From positions 1 to 46,775 of the forward strand of contig JABMPJ010000106.1 in the NCBI GenBank assembly GCA_013203785.1: 46,775 nt of DNA, given 5' to 3'. Below the pieces are notes generated by a model. The model made no database searches, was not told where the DNA came from, and saw nothing but the letters and a program-made list of their open reading frames with translations. Positions 24,816-32,459 of the stretch are shown here, piece after piece. The translations under genes and the position numbers were made by a program. The DNA is from Lentisphaerota bacterium (lineage in GTDB: Bacteria; Verrucomicrobiota; Kiritimatiellia; UBA8416; JABMPJ01). Each line of letters starts with the position of its first letter. The first letter of the stretch is position 1.

Positions 24816-26289
24816 GGCGCGCACTCCGTTTGCGGGCCCGCTGCGCTTCACGGCGCAGGCGAGGTAGATCGGCCCCGGCGGCCTCCAATTTCCAGGCGAC
24901 GGAGGAGCTGTCGGGATCGAGCATGAGGCTGCGGGTCCAGAATTGAACCGCCTCGGTCCGATGGTCCAGGGCATCGTGTGTATCGCCCATGTGCTCGTTC
25001 AAAACCGGGTCCTCGGGCATCAAGGCCATGGCCTTTTCCATCTCAACCAGGGCTGAAGCGTAGTCACCGTTGCGGTAGTGAATCCAGGCTTGCGTGTCGA
25101 GGTAGGCGGCGTTGTCGGGCTCGATCGCCAGGGCGCGATCGATATACTCTTGGGCTTGCTCCAAATTCTCGCCGCTCTCGGCCCAGATATAGGCCAGGTA
25201 GTTGAGCGCTTGGTCGGCTTCAGGATAGAGCTCAAGGCAGAGCGTGAAGAGTGTTTCGCTCTGTAGCGTGCGGCCGGTCCGTTCACAGGTGGATCCATAC
25301 GTAACATAGAACTCCTCCGACAGCTTGGTCCCTTCGGTGGCGGCAGCCAAAGTCTCAATCCGGGCGAAGGCCTGCACGGCCTCTTCGAAGCGGTGTGCCA
25401 CATTACAGACCAAGCCCAGGCTGAAGAGCAGGCGGGTATGGCGGGGATAGAGGGCACGACCGCGCTCCAAAGCGGCGATGGCCTCGTCGAGCCGCCCCAA
25501 GTGGAGTAGTGTGGCACCCAGCTTGGTGAAGGTCTCAGGAGGAGGCTCCTCCCCCCGGCTGGCGATCTCAAAAGCCCTGGCCGCTTCCTGGGGCTCGTTC
25601 AGTTCGAGATGGAGTTGACCAATCAGATTCTGTAGGACCGGCGTTACCGATTCGCGGCTCTCATCCCAGAGCAGATTGAAGTAGCGCAAGGCCTGGTTGA
25701 GTTGCTTTTTCCCAATCAGGTGTCGTCCGCGCGCCGAGACCATCTGGAGCAGTTCGGGTGAGGCGGTTGCTCGTATACCGCGGCGCAAGGTCGCGATGGC
25801 GGCGTCCTCATCGTCGCGGAACATGTGGATCTTGGCCACGGAAGCATAGAGCGCACTTTCGCTTGTGCTAAGATCGATGGCGCGCTCAAAATGGGCGACT
25901 GCTTCATCGAGTCGACCCGCGAGTTGGCAGGTAACGGCCAAATCGATACGTGGCTGGATCTCGTTGGGGTGGTACTCGCAGGAGGCTTCGAGGACTGCGA
26001 TCGCCTTGCTGGGCTGGCGGCGCAGGAGATAGCCAACGGCAATCTTGGAATCGATACGATGGCGACCGGGGTCATACTCCGCGGCCAGTTCGAACTCCTC
26101 GATCGTGTCAGGGGCGTTGGGCCCGAGATCCATCTCGTAGAGCGATCCCAGAGTGTAGTGCGCCAAAGCCATGGAAAAACCATGTTCTTCGGGCGTCAGC
26201 GCTAAATGCCCCCCCCCCGCAGGCGTGCGCGGGGTACGGCAGCCGCCGAGCATCATGAGCGCGCTTAAGAATACGATGCGAGCCCGCAT
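24805..26289 (-). CDS. TPR-repeat lipoprotein
   Basis: The product is 494 residues from ATG 26289 (an upstream in-frame GTG at 26307 adds six). A signal peptide ends in a lipobox LGGC (Cys about 17). The rest is a run of tetratricopeptide repeats, at least nine, from about residue 35 to 480 (for example PRIDLAVTCQLAGRLDEAVAHFERAIDL and LEQAQEYIDRALAIEPDNAAYLDTQAWIHYRNGDYASALVEMEKAM). Such proteins scaffold envelope complexes. A run of ten G (26209-26218) just after the lipobox encodes three glycines and could slip. It heads the minus-strand operon with the glycosyltransferase, thiL and tsaE. Confidence 0.88.
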   Translation of the reverse strand: MRARIVFLSALMMLGGCRTPRTPAGGGHLALTPEEHGFSMALAHYTLGSLYEMDLGPNAPDTIEEFELAAEYDPGRHRIDSKIAVGYLLRRQPSKAIAVLEASCEYHPNEIQPRIDLAVTCQLAGRLDEAVAHFERAIDLSTSESALYASVAKIHMFRDDEDAAIATLRRGIRATASPELLQMVSARGRHLIGKKQLNQALRYFNLLWDESRESVTPVLQNLIGQLHLELNEPQEAARAFEIASRGEEPPPETFTKLGATLLHLGRLDEAIAALERGRALYPRHTRLLFSLGLVCNVAHRFEEAVQAFARIETLAAATEGTKLSEEFYVTYGSTCERTGRTLQSETLFTLCLELYPEADQALNYLAYIWAESGENLEQAQEYIDRALAIEPDNAAYLDTQAWIHYRNGDYASALVEMEKAMALMPEDPVLNEHMGDTHDALDHRTEAVQFWTRSLMLDPDSSSVAWKLEAAGADLPRLRREAQRARKRSARHAQ

Positions 26290-26314
26290 GGCGGCATGCC
26301 TTATCACCGAGGGA

Positions 26315-26336
26315 GCGCCCCGGAGGTCCGGGGCGC
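26315..26336 (-). terminator. Strong GC hairpin between the small basic protein and the TPR gene
   Basis: GCGCCCCGG and CCGGGGCGC (26315-26323 and 26328-26336) form a perfect 9-bp stem with a 4-nt loop. It lies 34 bp after the stop of the 29-residue gene and just before the TPR gene. No U tract follows, so it may be an attenuating or stabilising hairpin rather than a full terminator. Confidence 0.5.
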
Positions 26337-26370
26337 CGATCCACGGCGGTTGTTATGGCAAGAGAGGGTC

Positions 26371-26460
26371 TTACTTGTTCTTGTGTCGGTCAGCACGCTT
26401 CCGCTTACGGTACTTGTGCTTCGACATCTTCTTGATACGCTTCTTCTTGATTGAACCCAC
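26371..26460 (-). CDS. AURKAIP1/COX24-domain (bS22-like) small basic ribosomal protein
   Basis: A 29-residue frame starts at GTG 26460 with a clear GGGAGAG Shine-Dalgarno 5 bp upstream. It reads (M)GSIKKKRIKKMSKHKYRK then RKRADRHKNK, more than half Lys/Arg. This matches the short AURKAIP1/COX24 motif (GSxxKKRRKKMxKKKxKK...RHxxxK) known from the bacterial 30S protein bS22 and mitochondrial mS38, which lie near the decoding/mRNA exit region. It follows hisG by 28 bp on the same strand and may be cotranscribed with it. Genes this short are usually missed in automatic annotation. Confidence 0.85.
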   Translation of the reverse strand: MGSIKKKRIKKMSKHKYRKRKRADRHKNK

Positions 26461-26488
26461 GTTGCTCTCCCTTACCAGACCCTGGCCG

Positions 26489-27382
26489 TCAGTCGATCAC
26501 TTTATTGAGAGGAATCTCAATAATGCCTTCGGCTCCTGCCTTCTTCAGTTGCGGGATAATCTCCCGCACCACTTTCTCATCCACAACCGTCTCGATCGCC
26601 GCCCACGCTGCATCCTGCAGGTGGTTGATCGTCGGTGCGTGCAGCGAGGGAAGCACGTTCGTCAGCGCCTCCACATCACTTGATTTTGCATTCATCTTTA
26701 GCAGAACCTTGCTTTCTGCGGCGAGTGCGCCAGTCAGAAGCATGGCCAACTGTTCAACCTTGCTTCGTTTCCAGGGATCTTCCCAGGCCGCGCGGTTGAT
26801 GATGAAGCGTGTTGTAGACTCAATAACGTCGTCGACAATGCGTAGATTATTGGCGCGTAGGGATGACCCGGTTTCGGTCAGCTCCACAATCGCATCCACC
26901 AATTCGGGGCACTTGACTTCAGTGGCCCCCCAAGAGAACTCCACTTCGGCGTGAACGCCATGCTTGTCGAGGTAGCTTTGGGTCAGTCCGACGGCCTCCG
27001 TGGCAATGCGTTTGCCCTCCAAATCCTTGGGCGAATGGATGTCTGAATTTTCGGGAACGGCGACCACCCAGCGAACGGGCCGGAAGCCCTGCTTGGCATA
27101 GAGGAGCTCGCACACCTCGACCACATCGGAGTTGTTCTCGACGATCCAGTCGTGTCCGGTAATTCCTGCATCCAGAACGCCACTCTCAACGTAACGGCTG
27201 ATTTCCTGCGCCCGGATCAGGCGCGCATCCAGCTCAGGATCATCGATCTTGGGCAGGTAAGAGCGGGAGCTTCCGCCAATATTGAAGCCCGCCTTCTTAA
27301 AAATCATGAAGGTCGATTCCTGTAGGCTTCCCTTGGGCAGGCCCAGAATCAATTGTCGTTTGCTATCGCTCATTACGGTCAT
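26489..27382 (-). CDS. hisG: ATP phosphoribosyltransferase, long form
   Basis: The product is 297 residues, the length of the long HisG type with a C-terminal histidine-sensing ACT-like domain. It catalyses the first step of histidine synthesis, ATP plus PRPP. Visible motifs are [13 protein letters not shown] at the start, [13 protein letters not shown], the PRPP-binding-loop region [20 protein letters not shown], and the regulatory domain after about 215 ending [22 protein letters not shown]. The start is either 27382 or the in-frame ATG at 27373; neither has a strong ribosome binding site. No other his genes are nearby. Confidence 0.96.
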   Translation of the reverse strand: MTVMSDSKRQLILGLPKGSLQESTFMIFKKAGFNIGGSSRSYLPKIDDPELDARLIRAQEISRYVESGVLDAGITGHDWIVENNSDVVEVCELLYAKQGFRPVRWVVAVPENSDIHSPKDLEGKRIATEAVGLTQSYLDKHGVHAEVEFSWGATEVKCPELVDAIVELTETGSSLRANNLRIVDDVIESTTRFIINRAAWEDPWKRSKVEQLAMLLTGALAAESKVLLKMNAKSSDVEALTNVLPSLHAPTINHLQDAAWAAIETVVDEKVVREIIPQLKKAGAEGIIEIPLNKVID

Positions 27383-27487
27383 TTGTCCACCAATAAATCA
27401 AGAACGGGGGATGGTAGGCCAATTGCCGACCCACGTCCACACTGGAAATAGGGAAAAATATGGCGAGAAAAACGCTGGCGTCAGAAC

Positions 27488-28138
27488 TCAGGTCCCAGGA
27501 ACCTCGGTTGCGTCCTCCGAGCTATCGACCACAACGCGTCGTCCAACCACCCGCAGCCGACCACTAGCCAGCAGGCGCAGGGCCTCGGGGTAGGCCTGGT
27601 GCTCCTCAACCTGTATGCGTGCATGAAGCGTCTTGGGGGTATCGTCCTCTTCCACCGGCACGCAGCGTTGAACGATGATGGGACCGGTATCGGTGCCCTC
27701 ATCCACAAAATGGACCGTACAGCCCGCGACACGGCAGCCATAGTCGAGGGCCTGTTTCCAAGACGCCATCCCCGAAAAAGCTGGCAGCAGGGCAGGGTGG
27801 ATATTAAGGATGCGCTGGGGAAAGGCTCTCAGGAGCCCCGGCTTGACGATGCGCATGAAGCCAGCCAGCACGACGCAGTTGGCCCCGTGTGCCTGAAGCG
27901 CCTCGATGTAACGCCGCTCGCCCTCGCCATCCAGCTTTGTCTTATAGGGTGCCGCGCTGATGAACTCGGCCGGAATCCCGTGTGCGGCGGCGCGCGCTAG
28001 GATATGCGCATCCTCAACATCGGTCAGCACACACACCACTTCGGCATCGAGCGAGCCCGCCTCAATTGCATCAATAATCGACTGCGCATTGCTGCCGCTA
28101 CCCGACCCCAGTATGCCGATTCTAAGCTTCTGCCCCAT
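27488..28138 (-). CDS. purN: Phosphoribosylglycinamide formyltransferase
   Basis: The product is 216 residues from ATG 28138 (MGQKLRIGILGSGSGSN). PurN transfers a formyl group from 10-formyl-THF to GAR in purine synthesis. The catalytic triad region is present: NIHPALLPAFSG with Asn and His, and the late GCTVHFVDEGTDTGPII with the catalytic Asp. VLAGFMRI is a further family motif. The longer frame from 28171 adds eleven residues that are not family-like. It is divergent from tRNA-Val and lies 105 bp upstream of hisG. Confidence 0.96.
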   Translation of the reverse strand: MGQKLRIGILGSGSGSNAQSIIDAIEAGSLDAEVVCVLTDVEDAHILARAAAHGIPAEFISAAPYKTKLDGEGERRYIEALQAHGANCVVLAGFMRIVKPGLLRAFPQRILNIHPALLPAFSGMASWKQALDYGCRVAGCTVHFVDEGTDTGPIIVQRCVPVEEDDTPKTLHARIQVEEHQAYPEALRLLASGRLRVVGRRVVVDSSEDATEVPGT

Positions 28139-28203
28139 CGTGTCTCTCCCAGTAGAGCCGAAAATTATCACGCCCCACGAGCCCGACCAAGTAGAATCCA
28201 GAC

Positions 28204-28233
28204 TTGAAGCCGCCCCCTCTCGTCATCTACCAT
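28204..28233 (+). promoter_or_regulatory. Candidate promoter of tRNA-Val
   Basis: TTGAAG (28204-28209) and TACCAT (28228-28233) with an 18-bp spacer predict a start near 28240, about 10 bp before the mature tRNA 5' end. Confidence 0.45.
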
Positions 28234-28250
28234 GCCCCCCACTTCAGAGC

Positions 28251-28327
28251 GGGCGGTTAGCTCAGTTGGTTAGAGCTCTTGGTTTACACCCAGGTTGTCA
28301 CAGGTTCGAGTCCTGTACCGCCCACCA
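28251..28327 (+). tRNA. tRNA-Val (anticodon TAC), CCA encoded
   Basis: The 77-nt sequence folds into a standard class I cloverleaf. Acceptor GGGCGGT pairs with ACCGCCC, D arm is GCTCAGTTGGTTAGAGC, and the anticodon stem CTTGG/CCAGG has loop TTTACAC (anticodon TAC). The T arm is CAGGTTCGAGTCCTG, discriminator A, and CCA is encoded at 28325-28327. It reads GUA and probably other GUN codons. Confidence 0.96.
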
Positions 28328-28396
28328 GCCTTCGCTCGCAGCGCAGCGGAGAGCGAAGGCTGTCACGCCGTAGTCATGCGAAGCGTAGCGAGCATG
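28327..28396. repeat. Two palindromic hairpins between tRNA-Val and the GIY-YIG gene
   Basis: AGCCTTCGCTC (28327-28337) and GAGCGAAGGCT (28351-28361) form an 11-bp stem whose first base is the last base of the tRNA CCA. CATGC/GCATG (28375-28379, 28392-28396) form a second, enclosing CGAAGCGTAGCGA. The first could terminate tRNA-Val transcription. The pair of hairpins directly preceding a small GIY-YIG gene resembles an arrangement I recognise from other uncultured-phylum genomes. Confidence 0.6.
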
Positions 28397-28487
28397 CGGA
28401 GGCGGACGATCAACCGGGCTGCGAGACTACGGCTTGGCATGCCATTTCTTGAGTCTTTGCGACCTGTATCCAGCACAGGAGTCAGAC

Positions 28488-28742
28488 GTGCCTGACCCAG
28501 CGCATCACTACGTCTATATCCTGACCAGCCAAGCCGACCCAACGCGCCACTATACCGGATGCACAACCAATATTGAATCGAGACTCCGCAAGCACAACGC
28601 GGGAGATGTTGCGCACACCTCGAAATATCGCCCTTGGCGCATCGAAACCGTAATCCGGTTCAGCAACAAAGAGAAAGCCCGGGCGTTCGAATCCTATCTC
28701 AAGACCGGTTCCGGTCGTGAATTCGCCCGAAGACATCTGTAA
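28488..28742 (+). CDS. Small GIY-YIG nuclease-domain protein
   Basis: The product is 84 residues from GTG 28488, which has AGGAG 7 bp upstream; a longer frame from TTG 28434 is less likely. It is a single GIY-YIG (URI) domain: HHYVYILTSQADPTRHYTGCTTNIESRLRKHNAG carries the YVYIL...YTGCT core and the catalytic Arg (ESRLRKH). FSNKEKARAFESYLKTGSGREFARR is the typical C-terminal part. Such stand-alone domains are widespread and their function is uncertain (nuclease, repair or mobile gene). It follows tRNA-Val and the hairpin repeats. Confidence 0.9.
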   Translation: MPDPAHHYVYILTSQADPTRHYTGCTTNIESRLRKHNAGDVAHTSKYRPWRIETVIRFSNKEKARAFESYLKTGSGREFARRHL

Positions 28743-29074
28743 CACGTTCGGAACGAATAGAACGAATGGGGACAGACAAAAACGAACGAATGGGGACAGA
28801 CAATATGAGCGGCATTGAATACCGCGAATGGGGACCGCGAATGGCGCGTGGCGTGAATCGTGAATGGGGACAGACAATGTGAGCACGTGTGCCGGTATCC
28901 ATGGCATAGAGGTGCTTTTCGATCACTGCTCAGGGGGGGCGTTGGCCGGCGGATGTCACTGTGTTGCAGTGGCAGGCATGGGAACGGCTCTATCGGGCAA
29001 CGAGACCCAGTGCAGGCACAATTCAGCCACTCCCGGACGAGAGCGTTCGGGCCGCAGCACGGGATATCGATGGC
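28743..29074. other. Non-coding stretch between GIY-YIG gene and transposase
   Basis: The first half is made of repeated GAATGGGGACAGAC units (listed separately). The remainder has no supported gene; there is a short hairpin CACTG/CAGTG (28957-28971). Open frames crossing it on the + strand are the reverse of the transposase end and show no family character. Confidence 0.5.
28764..28877 (+). repeat. Tandem/dispersed GAATGGGGACAGACAA repeats
   Basis: Three exact copies of GAATGGGGACAGACAA occur at 28764-28779, 28788-28803 and 28862-28877, with one partial copy (GAATGGGGACCG) near 28826. The complementary motif GTCTGTCCCC occurs once at 30189-30198, on the far side of the transposase gene. They therefore flank the RAYT in inverted orientation. 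Confidence 0.8.
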
Positions 29075-30079
29075 TCAACGCACGCCAGCAGGCTGGATCG
29101 GATCGAGTTGAAGACGCCGGGCACAGAAGAGCCCATTCCATTGTGCGCCTCGCATCGCGCGCGCGCCGGTTTTGCGTTTGACCCCGAAATTGCTGCGGTA
29201 ACGTTGGAAGAGGTCGTCTACGAAGGTGGGGGAGCCCAAGATCATTCCGTCGCTGAAATACCGCACGCGACAGTGAACGGCCTCGCCTGTCGTCAGACGG
29301 CCTCCGGAAGCCAGAACTGCCTCCACGCGCACAGGATCAATCCCGCCCCGATGGCGTCCCGGCTCCTTCTCACCATGATCGTAGAGCAAGCGCCGGTAGT
29401 GGCGGCCCAGTCGTGACCAGGTGGCTATGCTCTCATCCAGCGACTGCATCACACGGATCAGTCCCTCACGGGCCACTTTCACGCCTGCTGTCGCTTCACC
29501 ATAGCCGCAAAACCGATACTGCTGGGGGTCGTCCACGATCCGTGCACGAACCGCATTCAGGTCAATATAGGCCGCCAGAGTCCATAACGCCCGGCGGGAA
29601 CCTTCGAAGAGCACACTTTTGAAGCGGGATTCCCACAGTGTGCCTTGCCGACCATGCCGACGGTTGTAGGACATTGTGAAGCGTTGTTTCAGGGTCTTAA
29701 CGAATTCGGAGAGGTTGTACATGCGCCGGGTGTAGCGGGCCTTCAGCTCTTCAGCACTCGCATGTAGACCCTTGGCCCGCAAGTCGGCCAGCTCGGCTGC
29801 CACGTGGGCCACAACAGGCTGCTCGTACAGATAGGCCAGTCTGTGGATGAGGTCCTGATCACTGACGGGTTCCGGCTGGGGAACTCGCAGGGCAATATGC
29901 CAATGGTTATCGAGCACGGCCCAGGTCAGGATCTGGCACCCTGAAAAGGCTTCCACAGCGCGCATCAGCTTCCGGAAGCGCTCTTTTTCGCCATCATTCA
30001 GAACCAATCGCCGGTCTACAATCCGGCTGACGATGTGATAGAATGCCTCTCCCTCTCCAAGAATACGGGCCACTCTCAT
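29075..30079 (-). CDS. REP-associated tyrosine transposase (RAYT, IS200-like Y1 family)
   Basis: The product is 334 residues from ATG 30079 (MRVARILGEGEAFYHIVSRIVDR). The HUH motif is visible as NHWHI (residues about 85-89, after LTWAVLD). The region LKQRFTMSYNRRHGRQGTLWESRFKSVL carries the candidate catalytic Tyr. The protein is full length, ending in a C-terminal tail FCARRLQLDPI characteristic of the family. RAYTs are single-copy HUH enzymes that cut and move REP-type palindromes. Flanking inverted GGGGACAGAC motifs and a 29-bp repeat just upstream of the start fit that biology. Confidence 0.9.
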   Translation of the reverse strand: MRVARILGEGEAFYHIVSRIVDRRLVLNDGEKERFRKLMRAVEAFSGCQILTWAVLDNHWHIALRVPQPEPVSDQDLIHRLAYLYEQPVVAHVAAELADLRAKGLHASAEELKARYTRRMYNLSEFVKTLKQRFTMSYNRRHGRQGTLWESRFKSVLFEGSRRALWTLAAYIDLNAVRARIVDDPQQYRFCGYGEATAGVKVAREGLIRVMQSLDESIATWSRLGRHYRRLLYDHGEKEPGRHRGGIDPVRVEAVLASGGRLTTGEAVHCRVRYFSDGMILGSPTFVDDLFQRYRSNFGVKRKTGARAMRGAQWNGLFCARRLQLDPIQPAGVR

Positions 30080-30110
30080 AATGCTGCTCCTTTGGGCTTC
30101 GTGGAGCACG

Positions 30111-30139
30111 ACAACGCGCCCCTATACACCCTTGAAGCA
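30111..30139 (+). repeat. 29-bp repeat, copy 1 (partner at 39207-39235)
   Basis: The sequence beginning ACAACGCGCCCCTATACACC and ending CTTGAAGCA is identical, in the same orientation, to 39207-39235. It lies 32 bp upstream of the transposase ATG. The following bases diverge after a few positions, so the shared unit is short and sharply bounded. Confidence 0.85.
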
Positions 30140-30188
30140 AGCAGCACCCCCTATTTCCGGAAAAAAGAAAAAATAGTTTTCTCTGACA

Positions 30189-30198
30189 GTCTGTCCCC
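30189..30198 (-). repeat. Inverted GGGGACAGAC motif at the right flank of the RAYT
   Basis: GTCTGTCCCC is the reverse complement of the core of the 28764-28877 repeats. It also forms part of the small palindrome GACAGTCTGTC. Together these delimit a segment of about 1.4 kb holding the transposase. Confidence 0.6.
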
Positions 30199-30230
30199 TC
30201 CCGTCATGAGTGGATTGAGGTGTGCGCGTA

Positions 30231-31724
30231 TCATACCGCGGTGGCACTATAGACCACATCGCATGCGTACCGGCCATCCGTGGCCCCAAGGGCGACGGTC
30301 AATCGCAGGGGCGCATGGCAGGATAGCAGGCGGATCTTGAGGTGATACCAGCGGCCCGCCGCAAGCTGGACAGGAATAGAGGCGCCGCCTTCGGTACGAT
30401 GGAACGCTGGAACGAGTTCTCGTCGGCCATGGTAGTTCAGAATCGCTCGGCCATCCAGCCAGGCCGTCAGGCCGGTACTCGCACAGATCATGAGCTGACC
30501 GTCTAGGTCTTCGGGAACACGCAGCTGTGTTAGAAGATAGAGCGTATCGCCGGGCGCCTCGATGAAGGAATCCAGGTTCAGGTGGATGCCGGCGGACCGC
30601 AGAACCCGTTCCGTAAAGTCCTCCGGGTGGACCGAGGCACGCGCCACGTCATCCGGCTCACGGGCATAGCCGGTTGCCACCGGGTCACAGAACACGAGCC
30701 ACGAATGGCCATCGTCGATCGGGTCTCCTGCCGCGTCCGCTGTCATCCCCGCCGGACTATCCGAAAGTGCTGCGAAGTCACCGACGGCCAGGGCCATAAC
30801 TCTCTCCGTGGCCTCGTCCACGGTCTTGGGCAGTGGCAGGCTCTGCAGGCACTCACTCACCACGAGCTCATCTCCCACGGTCCTGCGCCAATCGGCCGGA
30901 ATCCCCTCTTCGCCCATCAGAATGCCCAGGAAGGCGGCACTGGTGGCCCCCGTGCAGTCGGTATCCATGCCGCAGTTCACGCTCATGAGAACGGAGGTTT
31001 CGAAATCGCCGTTGCCATACAGAAGGCCGAACACAATGAACGCCAGATTCATGCTGACATCCGTGAAGTTGTCGCTGCCGAACCGCGCCATGATGTCGTC
31101 CCGGACGGCATGTGGCGGCACCCCGGCGGCATGTAGCTCACAGACAAAACGTACGGCGTGGCTCACCCGACAGTCGCGCGCAATATACGTGAGCCCTGTC
31201 TGGATAGCTTCGAGAGGTGACTCGCATTCGAAGGCCGCGCTTTCGGCGGCGGCCAGGAACATCTCGGCCCACACCCCGTTGCCGTGATGGTCGACAATGG
31301 CGTCTTCTCGGGCAAAGGCCGCAGCCAGTGCCGGGCGACCGGGGCAGAGACAGGCCCACAGTTCCGACCGGATGGCGGCACCCATGCCATCTCCAAACCA
31401 ATTATTGTGTATCCCGCTCAGGGGGGGCTGCATGCCTCGCGCCATGTTCCACTGTGCAATCCCGTATTCATCGGGTAGGCAGGTGTAATGCTTCCATGCT
31501 TCGGTCAGGTGGTGCGACCGCAACCCGACCCCGTACTTTTCCACCCAGACCAGCCACAGCATCTGAAGCTCGAGGTCGTCGTTCGGAACGGCCGCAGAAC
31601 AGAGCGATGTGCGATCCAGTGTGAGCGGCCGGGCAACGCCCTCGTACGGCATACCCAGCGTACCGCCAATGCCCTTGCCGGCCCAGCAGCCTCGGATCTT
31701 CGACTCAAGGAGAGACCTATCCAT
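30231..31724 (-). CDS. ADP-ribosylglycohydrolase-fold protein with C-terminal domain
   Basis: The product is 497 residues. The first 330 match the all-helical ADP-ribosylglycohydrolase (DraG/ARH) fold: KIRGCWAGKGIGGTLGMPYEG, VPNDDLELQ (first metal Asp pair), and CGMDTDCTGATSAAFLGI, the counterpart of GGDTDT. Magnesium-binding residues are therefore kept. Residues about 360-497 are rich in beta strands (LYLLTQLRVPEDLDGQLMICASTG) and look like a PA14/jelly-roll carbohydrate-binding domain. In polysaccharide-degrading bacteria this fold often occurs in sugar loci, where its substrate is probably not protein ADP-ribose. It overlaps the SGNH gene by 8 bp and ends the five-gene minus-strand operon. 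Confidence 0.85.
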   Translation of the reverse strand: MDRSLLESKIRGCWAGKGIGGTLGMPYEGVARPLTLDRTSLCSAAVPNDDLELQMLWLVWVEKYGVGLRSHHLTEAWKHYTCLPDEYGIAQWNMARGMQPPLSGIHNNWFGDGMGAAIRSELWACLCPGRPALAAAFAREDAIVDHHGNGVWAEMFLAAAESAAFECESPLEAIQTGLTYIARDCRVSHAVRFVCELHAAGVPPHAVRDDIMARFGSDNFTDVSMNLAFIVFGLLYGNGDFETSVLMSVNCGMDTDCTGATSAAFLGILMGEEGIPADWRRTVGDELVVSECLQSLPLPKTVDEATERVMALAVGDFAALSDSPAGMTADAAGDPIDDGHSWLVFCDPVATGYAREPDDVARASVHPEDFTERVLRSAGIHLNLDSFIEAPGDTLYLLTQLRVPEDLDGQLMICASTGLTAWLDGRAILNYHGRRELVPAFHRTEGGASIPVQLAAGRWYHLKIRLLSCHAPLRLTVALGATDGRYACDVVYSATAV

Positions 31725-32409
31725 CGCACGCGTCCTCCAGGAGTCGGTGTTGCCGGATCGTTTGCACGGTGACCTCTGCGGTCAGCCCATGGCCCTCTGG
31801 TCCCGGATGTATCCAGTCGGTCTGATCGATCCACCTGCCCAGTGGTGTGCCCTGTTGCTCGGCCTTCAGCGTCGCCGCATATACGTTAGCGAGCGGCAAA
31901 TCCAATTCAGCGGCCAGGTCCACCGCAGCCTCAAGGTAGCGCGCGCGATCCTCGGCCATCCACCTCCTGATCGAGCGCGGCGTGTGCATGAAATTCGGCA
32001 CGGTCTCAAGAAAGTGCTCGCCGTCGGGAGCAATCGTCACAACCATCACGATCAAGGCGCGGGTCTGGCTTCTGATGGTGGCAACCATCTTCCGGTGCAT
32101 ATCGCAGAAATGGGTCAGGCCGTCGCCCTGCAGGCCATCTGATCCGTTGTTGTAGGCAAAGCTTTCGAGCAGCACGAGATCGGGATCAAGCGAAACGAGG
32201 GAGGGGTAGGGCCGCGCATTGAACTCGTATGCATGGGTCAGGCGCCAGAGCCCATACCCCACGCGTGTGCCCCCGACACCTTGATTGACGATCTCAAAGG
32301 CGCGGGCGGGAAATGCCACCGCCAGCGCGGTTGCCAGCGCCGGACAGCCCGCCCCCGCCGTCTCGGTCATGGAGTCGCCGGTGGCCACGATTCTCACAGC
32401 TTTATCCAT
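31717..32409 (-). CDS. SGNH/GDSL-family hydrolase (first)
   Basis: The product is 230 residues without signal peptide. Block I reads VATGDSMTE (Ser13), block II NQGVGGTRV supplies the Gly, block III LLESFAYNNG is where the Asn lies, and block V DWIHPGPEGH holds the catalytic Asp-x-x-His. It is thus a complete cytoplasmic SGNH esterase, probably removing acyl groups from a sugar. It sits between the DUF4838 gene (50-bp gap) and the ADP-ribosylglycohydrolase-like gene (8-bp overlap). Confidence 0.88.
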   Translation of the reverse strand: MDKAVRIVATGDSMTETAGAGCPALATALAVAFPARAFEIVNQGVGGTRVGYGLWRLTHAYEFNARPYPSLVSLDPDLVLLESFAYNNGSDGLQGDGLTHFCDMHRKMVATIRSQTRALIVMVVTIAPDGEHFLETVPNFMHTPRSIRRWMAEDRARYLEAAVDLAAELDLPLANVYAATLKAEQQGTPLGRWIDQTDWIHPGPEGHGLTAEVTVQTIRQHRLLEDACDG

Positions 32410-32459
32410 TCGTCTGAAACTTTCCCCTGTGGCTTGGCACAGGCACGCACGCGACCGAC

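Noticed and set aside
28327-28396. Palindromic repeats considered as a CRISPR array
   Set aside because: Only two different hairpins, no regular spacers and no cas genes.
28864-29181. Open frames on the + strand before the RAYT end
   Set aside because: They run antisense into the transposase coding end and show no recognisable motifs.
30231-31724. ADP-ribosylglycohydrolase-fold gene considered as a toxin-antitoxin (DarG-like) component
   Set aside because: DarG uses a macrodomain, not this fold; no toxin gene is adjacent, and the operon partners are sugar enzymes.
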